This document shows positions 58,801 to 64,000 of a stretch of DNA of 64,000 nucleotides, in pieces. Each line of letters starts with the position of its first letter. Position 1 is the stretch's first letter. Source of the DNA: Climacteris rufus (lineage: Eukaryota; Chordata; Aves; Passeriformes; Climacteridae); assembly GCA_013398175.1 (NCBI GenBank), contig VZRZ01002241.1, positions 1 through 64,000 of the forward strand, in the 5' to 3' direction. The position numbers and the translations under genes are program-made. The notes beneath the pieces are model-generated. The model saw only the letters and a program-made list of their open reading frames with translations, searched no databases and was not told the DNA's origin.

Positions 58801-61800
58801 ATGTACAACCAGTTGCTAATGCCATTTGTGCCAGCTTAAAGCACCAATTATTTTATGCTTTGGGTACACAAAATCAAACTGATAGTTTTTAAAGGGCACT
58901 TTATCCTGTCTTTTTGTAGCAGCCTCAAATGTTTGCCTTGAGATCAAATGGAGTATATTACTTCTGACTTCTGACCTTTTAACAGTCTTTTGATTTGCAT
59001 TAAAAACGTCACAGAAGTGACAACTTGTATTTGCTGTAACTGACCAAGTAACACCTAGCACATTATGTCTGGGAAAGAAGGTAAGGTGATTATACCTTCT
59101 TGAATTTCCAGAAAAGTAATTATAAACTCTGTTCTCAAAATAAAACGAGTGAAAAATAATCTACTAAAATATTACTTAGTGGAATTAAACATTTAAAGTT
59201 AATGCAAATGTTAAATTCATAACTGCTACTCTGACTTAAGTTTGTTATGCTGCAGTGAATTGTGAAAGGACTCAAAACCTTGATTGATACTGCCTTCTGA
59301 GTGGTTTATATTTGCTGGACTAGGAATACTTAGTTGAGGAAAGTTAATTTGAAAGAAATACTTTCCTTGAGAAGACTTCTTTAAAATGGTCTCTTTCTTT
59401 CTGCCATGTCCTTTAAAATCATAGTTGTAACTCCCTCTAAATCTCTTGGGTTTTAAATAGTAATTTCCTATTTAATTGATATTGCTCATGTTGTCTGTAG
59501 TCTGTGATTTTTTCTTGAGCTGGCTGGTCCTGGTTTGTCTGCTGAGTGTGTGCTGTATCTGGTTCTGTCCATCAGTGATCCCCACTAGAAAATGCATGGA
59601 ACTAGTTCTCATCTTGGTGTGTGTTGGTGGAGCATTTGACCCTGGGACATATAGGAAACTAGTTCCTTATTTATGTACTGTGGAGGTTAGAATTTAAAAT
59701 AATAAAAATGCTTGTACAGAGGATGTGAGGGAAGCAGTGGTACTGGGAGGGGAAGGAGGTTTGTAGTGGTGGGGGTTTTGGTGAGGTGGTCATAAAGCCC
59801 ATTTTTGGGCTTAATCATGTTTAATAGTTTCTTTAAACATGTTAACTGGTGAAGCTTGCTGATATTAAAACTGATTTGTCTAGTGGAGCATCTCACAGAT
59901 AATGGGGTGAGTCTAAGGATAATAGAAGGGTGGTTGATGGTAAATAGTTTGCAGTGCAAAGGACTTAATACACTGTGGAAATGAAGGAAGATGGCATGAA
60001 ACTTTACTGTCATGAGATAGTATGTCCACATTAAAGACATGTGAATCTGGAAGGATCAGATAGATGCTGTGTACAGTGAGTGAAAAAGAGGGATGTACAT
60101 CGTGCTGACAAAATTGGGCATACACTGGGAACACAGCATGGAAGTCAAGGTCAAGGAAGATGACCTTGAGAGAGAATGTGCTAAACACCAGAGTATGGTA
60201 AGCCTGGTCATCTTCTGGGGAGAAATGCTTAGAGTTTGGCCTGGGGTAACTGCAGTAAGAAGAGTGGATACCATTGCTGCTAGTATAAATGAATAAAGGC
60301 TGGAGAAGGAAAATAATTATTTCACCTGAATGTCAATAGGGATGCAAAGTGCAGGAGTATAAACTGACTATTAGCAAGTTCAGACCAAATATTTGAAATA
60401 ATTTTGCATTATAAAATAGATGAGAGCCTGAGGGTAATCTATAAAATTACTTGTTATGGTGTTTGGGCACAGCACTTGGTGACACAGGAGGCCACTTTCA
60501 GTTGCTTCTCCTCAGGTAGGAGAAACATTTAAGGTGTTTTAAGCAAAGGTAAAATTCCTCAAGTTTTCCTTCAATTACAGAACGAATCAAGTCAGCTTTC
60601 TTGTGTTTTTGGGGCTTACTGGTAGCTTTACTGATTTTTTTGCTACGCTTGCCTCTTAATATTGTGAGTCCAACTTCAATAGTTGGCAGTCATCTTCATG
60701 AATATAATAATTAGCCTGCGATGCAATTGAAAATTCAGAGAAGTAGTCATTCTGTTTATGTAGCACTTTGAGAAGAATTGTAGCTAGAATTATTCAGATA
60801 ATTTATGTAAACAAAACCAGAGGTCTGTCTGCAGTATGTTCCTGTTATATCCTGCTATTGTTAATCTATTCATAGTCTACATTAGGACTACACCACCCAA
60901 ATGATGGGAATGTAGGTGAGTTATCGTTTATTCAGTTGTACTTGATTTTGAAGTATAAAACAGGGCAAGCGGATAGCAATCCTTCTCCAGAAAACTTCCC
61001 ATGCTTTCTGTGTCTGTTATTCTTGAAGTTAGGGAACCCCAAGCAATGGATACCCTGTGCCTTTGTCCACAAGTACTCCTTTTCCTTTTCTCATCTTTTT
61101 TCTAGGTCATTTCTTGCAGCCATGTACATTATTGGTGTCAGCAGTGTCCTTGAAGTTAACAACAAGGAGTTGCTTTTTGTTTTTGAACTCCTGATGACCA
61201 ATTTTCTTTTCTACTCCCTCATATAAGAAAGCAGCAAGTAAGCACTGCTTGTTTGGGAATTTCCTCCCTTGGGTTTTGTATGCATTCATCACAGTCCTGC
61301 CCTGTGTCTCGTTTTTTCATTTCATGGAAGGGTTAACTCTGAAAACTCAAGCAGTGTAACCTTCTTAGAGCACACAGGCATGAAGCAGGTTTGCCTGTAT
61401 TGCTGTATATTCTTTGCTGTATTCCGGTAGTACAGCCCTCACCTTCCTGGGTTTGTCCAGAACCTCTGCAATGGAACTGTGATTTTAAGTCACCTAATCT
61501 TCTGAAATTCTGTGATGTAGAATATATAAATTTCTGACTTCAGTGAGAGAAATTTTGGATTTTCACCCATGCTGATTATGGCATGACCAGCTTCACCTGT
61601 ATGTTCTCTCTCTCTTTACATAGTCTCTTTAATGCCATTTATCTGCTGAGTTTGGAAATAAGTTTTTTCAGGAGCCTTTGAATTCTGAACACTGTGGAAT
61701 ACTTTTTTCTCTAGGTACGAAACGCTTGTTTCCAGTGATTTAAAGGGAATGCAAAGTGTTCTGAATACATAACTGGAGGAAAACCAATTAAGAATCAAGA

Positions 61801-64000
61801 ACTTTCCTTGTGTGCAGTTTATGTCTGTACATTTTACAGAGAGTTTCATTTTAGTGCCAGGCCACTGAGTATCGTGAGACATTTCTGTGAACTTGGGATA
61901 TAATAGCATATTTTCAATAAAATCAAGTGCACCCAAAGTATATGTTATCATAAGAATTTTCTCATATATAGTCTGGTTAAATATTAATGCAAGGACTTTT
62001 GCCATTGTACACTTTTGCACATAATTTCTTTAATTTGGTATTGCGTGATTTTTTTTGCATAATTTAAATGTAGACATCTGAACATTATGCTGGCTAAGTA
62101 AATTGTCATGTTTTACTGAGAGTGTCTGTGCAGTATATTCTCAGGACTGTGTGCCAGGAGCTATCTGTTCAATATTTAAGGAAAAGAATTGCATTTTTGC
62201 ATTGGAAAGGGGCACAAAAATTAAACTCCCCTGGGAGGGGCAGTTCAATGCAATGCACTAATTCCATATACTCTCTAGTATGTACTGGTCCAGTAGCAGC
62301 GTAATGTTTCCCTCTACTAGTAGATTGTTCAAGTAATGTTAGAAATGTCTTTTGTACCTATTTTCTTTTTTAATTTAATGCAGTATCTTTTTGGCTAAGA
62401 AAAGTAAACCTGTGTGATTTTAATTTTGTATGTGCATTTAAAGAAACCCATTTAAAGAAATCCTGTGTGTCATAGTGGTGGTCTTCATAATGGGTAGTTG
62501 TATATGATGATGATGAACTCTTGATCTCAAGTAAGTGCTTTAGTCAAAGATTTCGTTCTTAAACTACCAGATCATGTCTCAGCTTAGAGGTGCAATTGTA
62601 TCAGGTAATACAGCAAACTTAATACATCAGTACAGAGGAAGTAAGTTTCACAAAAACTTTTATATCTCCTACAGAGATGTTAACGAATTTACTGTATCAG
62701 GATGTTTCTGACAGCTCAGTCAGAGCTGAATTCAAAGAGACCAGAATTTAAATATACAATATAATCCTCTTATTTTAAGTTTGACATGAGGAAGTGGTGT
62801 TTTGTGTACTGACTCAGAATTACTTTCTGACTTTCTACACTTCAAGTGAGTCCATTTCATCTAGCAGCTGCCAAAGAAGAAAACCTTTTTTTGCTCCCAG
62901 CACAATAGCTGCTTATATCAACCAGAGTGCTCCTTTGTCGGTAATACTTGGTTTGCTTTATTTTCCGCAGCTTGTGAACACAAATACTGAGGGAGTAGGG
63001 AGTATGCGTACACTTTTCTGTTCAAGGATAATTCAAGTTAAGATGTATGTGGGTACATTCAGCTTTCTTACACTTGTACGTTGAGATTTTCATAAATTTT
63101 CTGAATTAGTAATTTTTAATAGGGACAGCAACTTTTCCTGCTCTTGTCATGTGACATATGGATGCACCACTTCTTAAAATTGTGTTACACAAATGAAAGT
63201 GAATCAAATAGTGGATTAAGCCTAATAATTTCTATGCCTTGAAATAGCTTACAAACCTTGAATTTACTTCAAAAGAGGTCTGTCCCTCTTTGGAAACATC
63301 CTTCCTATGCTGTTGAGGATGAAAGAGGCACAATTTGACAACTTCTTTTAGACCTTTCTCTTTTCTTTCACTTTTAGAGAACAGAGTAATAAAGATCTAT
63401 TGTTGGTGATGTTTCTGTGATTTCATTTCAGGGTAAAAGTGCACAGTTTGGCATTTGGAGGCATCCTTGCAGAAGCTTTTGAATTAAATTTTAAGCCAAG
63501 TGATTAAAGTTTAGGAGTTACTCCAGGTATCTGATTAAAATTCAGGATTTTTAGTAAATTGTATCTGAAGAAAAAAGCTAATTTACAGCCCGTATTAAAG
63601 AAAAAAGTATTATAGTTAATTACAGCTACTGTCTGCTGCATGTATGATAAAAATTCCATTAACAGTATGCATTCTGTTTGTGAAAGGTAGTAATTTACAA
63701 AATATGACTTTAGAAACTCAATTAATTTATGTTCTTTAATTTTAGATCTGAATAAAAAAGCAATTCGTCTGTTTTAAATCACAATTATACATTATTTATT
63801 TCTGGTTATAGTAAAAATGTGTTAAATATTAAAACACTGGAAAATGAAAAATCATATTGTTTCTTTATTCTTATTATTTTGTGAGCTAGTGATAATTTCT
63901 GTGTTTCCTGGCATGTTTGTTTTTTCCTCCATCAGGGACATTGGCAAATGCTTTGTTGTGCTGGGGAAAACTTGTTCAGCTTTTAGTATTTTATCAATTC

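Larger units (their letters stand above)
41035..64000 (+). other. KIF16B: KIF16B intron 12 (>22.9 kb, runs off window)
   Basis: After the exon 12 donor GTAAGG I find no later KIF16B exon and no unrelated gene on either strand. Contents: two CR1 3' ends (46505-46612, 55420-55518), a compact LTR (54285-54590), a GT microsatellite and a 22-bp duplication (45126-45193), and small simple repeats. Short open frames show no recognisable family. A diverged or very short exon could have been missed by eye. Confidence 0.75.

Noticed and set aside
59687..60300. G/A-rich stretch with opposing open frames, considered as a gene remnant
   Set aside because: No recognised protein, repeat terminus or target duplication could be seen.
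61616..62020. 134-codon minus-strand open frame in intron 12
   Set aside because: No domain recognised, no neighbouring exon-like signals, AT-rich; length is plausible by chance in a 64-kb window.

Overview
This is a vertebrate nuclear DNA window, almost certainly from a bird. It carries many CR1 LINE fragments, endogenous-retrovirus LTRs of the avian TGTCTTGG...CCAAGACA type, and long AT-rich introns around one deeply conserved gene. No bacterial, organellar or free-virus content is seen.

The only protein-coding gene I can support is the 5' part of KIF16B (kinesin-3 family, plus strand). Twelve coding exons (1504-1550, 17459-17528, 18550-18663, 22705-22821, 27774-27871, 28384-28493, 29100-29242, 30100-30268, 30426-30557, 34118-34293, 37192-37257, 40975-41034) join in frame into 1302 nt (434 codons). 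They encode the whole motor head (P-loop, switch I, switch II), the neck linker, the neck helix and the start of the following coiled coil. The FHA domain, long stalk and C-terminal PX domain expected of KIF16B lie beyond the window. From 41035 to 64000 I find only intron 12.

Layout:
- 1-1195: a tandem array of units of about 179 bp, cut by the window start.
- About 1245-1800: a CpG-island promoter with GC boxes and an RFX X-box-like palindrome, plus exon 1.
- 1551-17458: a 15.9-kb intron 1 holding an LTR (4466-5282) and a CR1 scrap.
- 17459-41034: exons 2-12. Their introns hold an antisense CR1 immediately after exon 4, a CR1 split by a 778-bp LTR in intron 9, a GC-rich LTR of about 1 kb in intron 10, and a sense CR1 with a dead reverse-transcriptase box in intron 11.
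- 41035-64000: intron 12, with two CR1 3' ends and a compact 306-bp LTR with its own TATA box and polyadenylation signal.

I found no convincing novel multi-gene system. The most interesting signals are the tandem array beside the promoter, the X-box-like site, the overlapping upstream ORF, the CR1 abutting the P-loop exon's splice donor, and the LTRs that could act as alternative promoters or polyadenylation sites.
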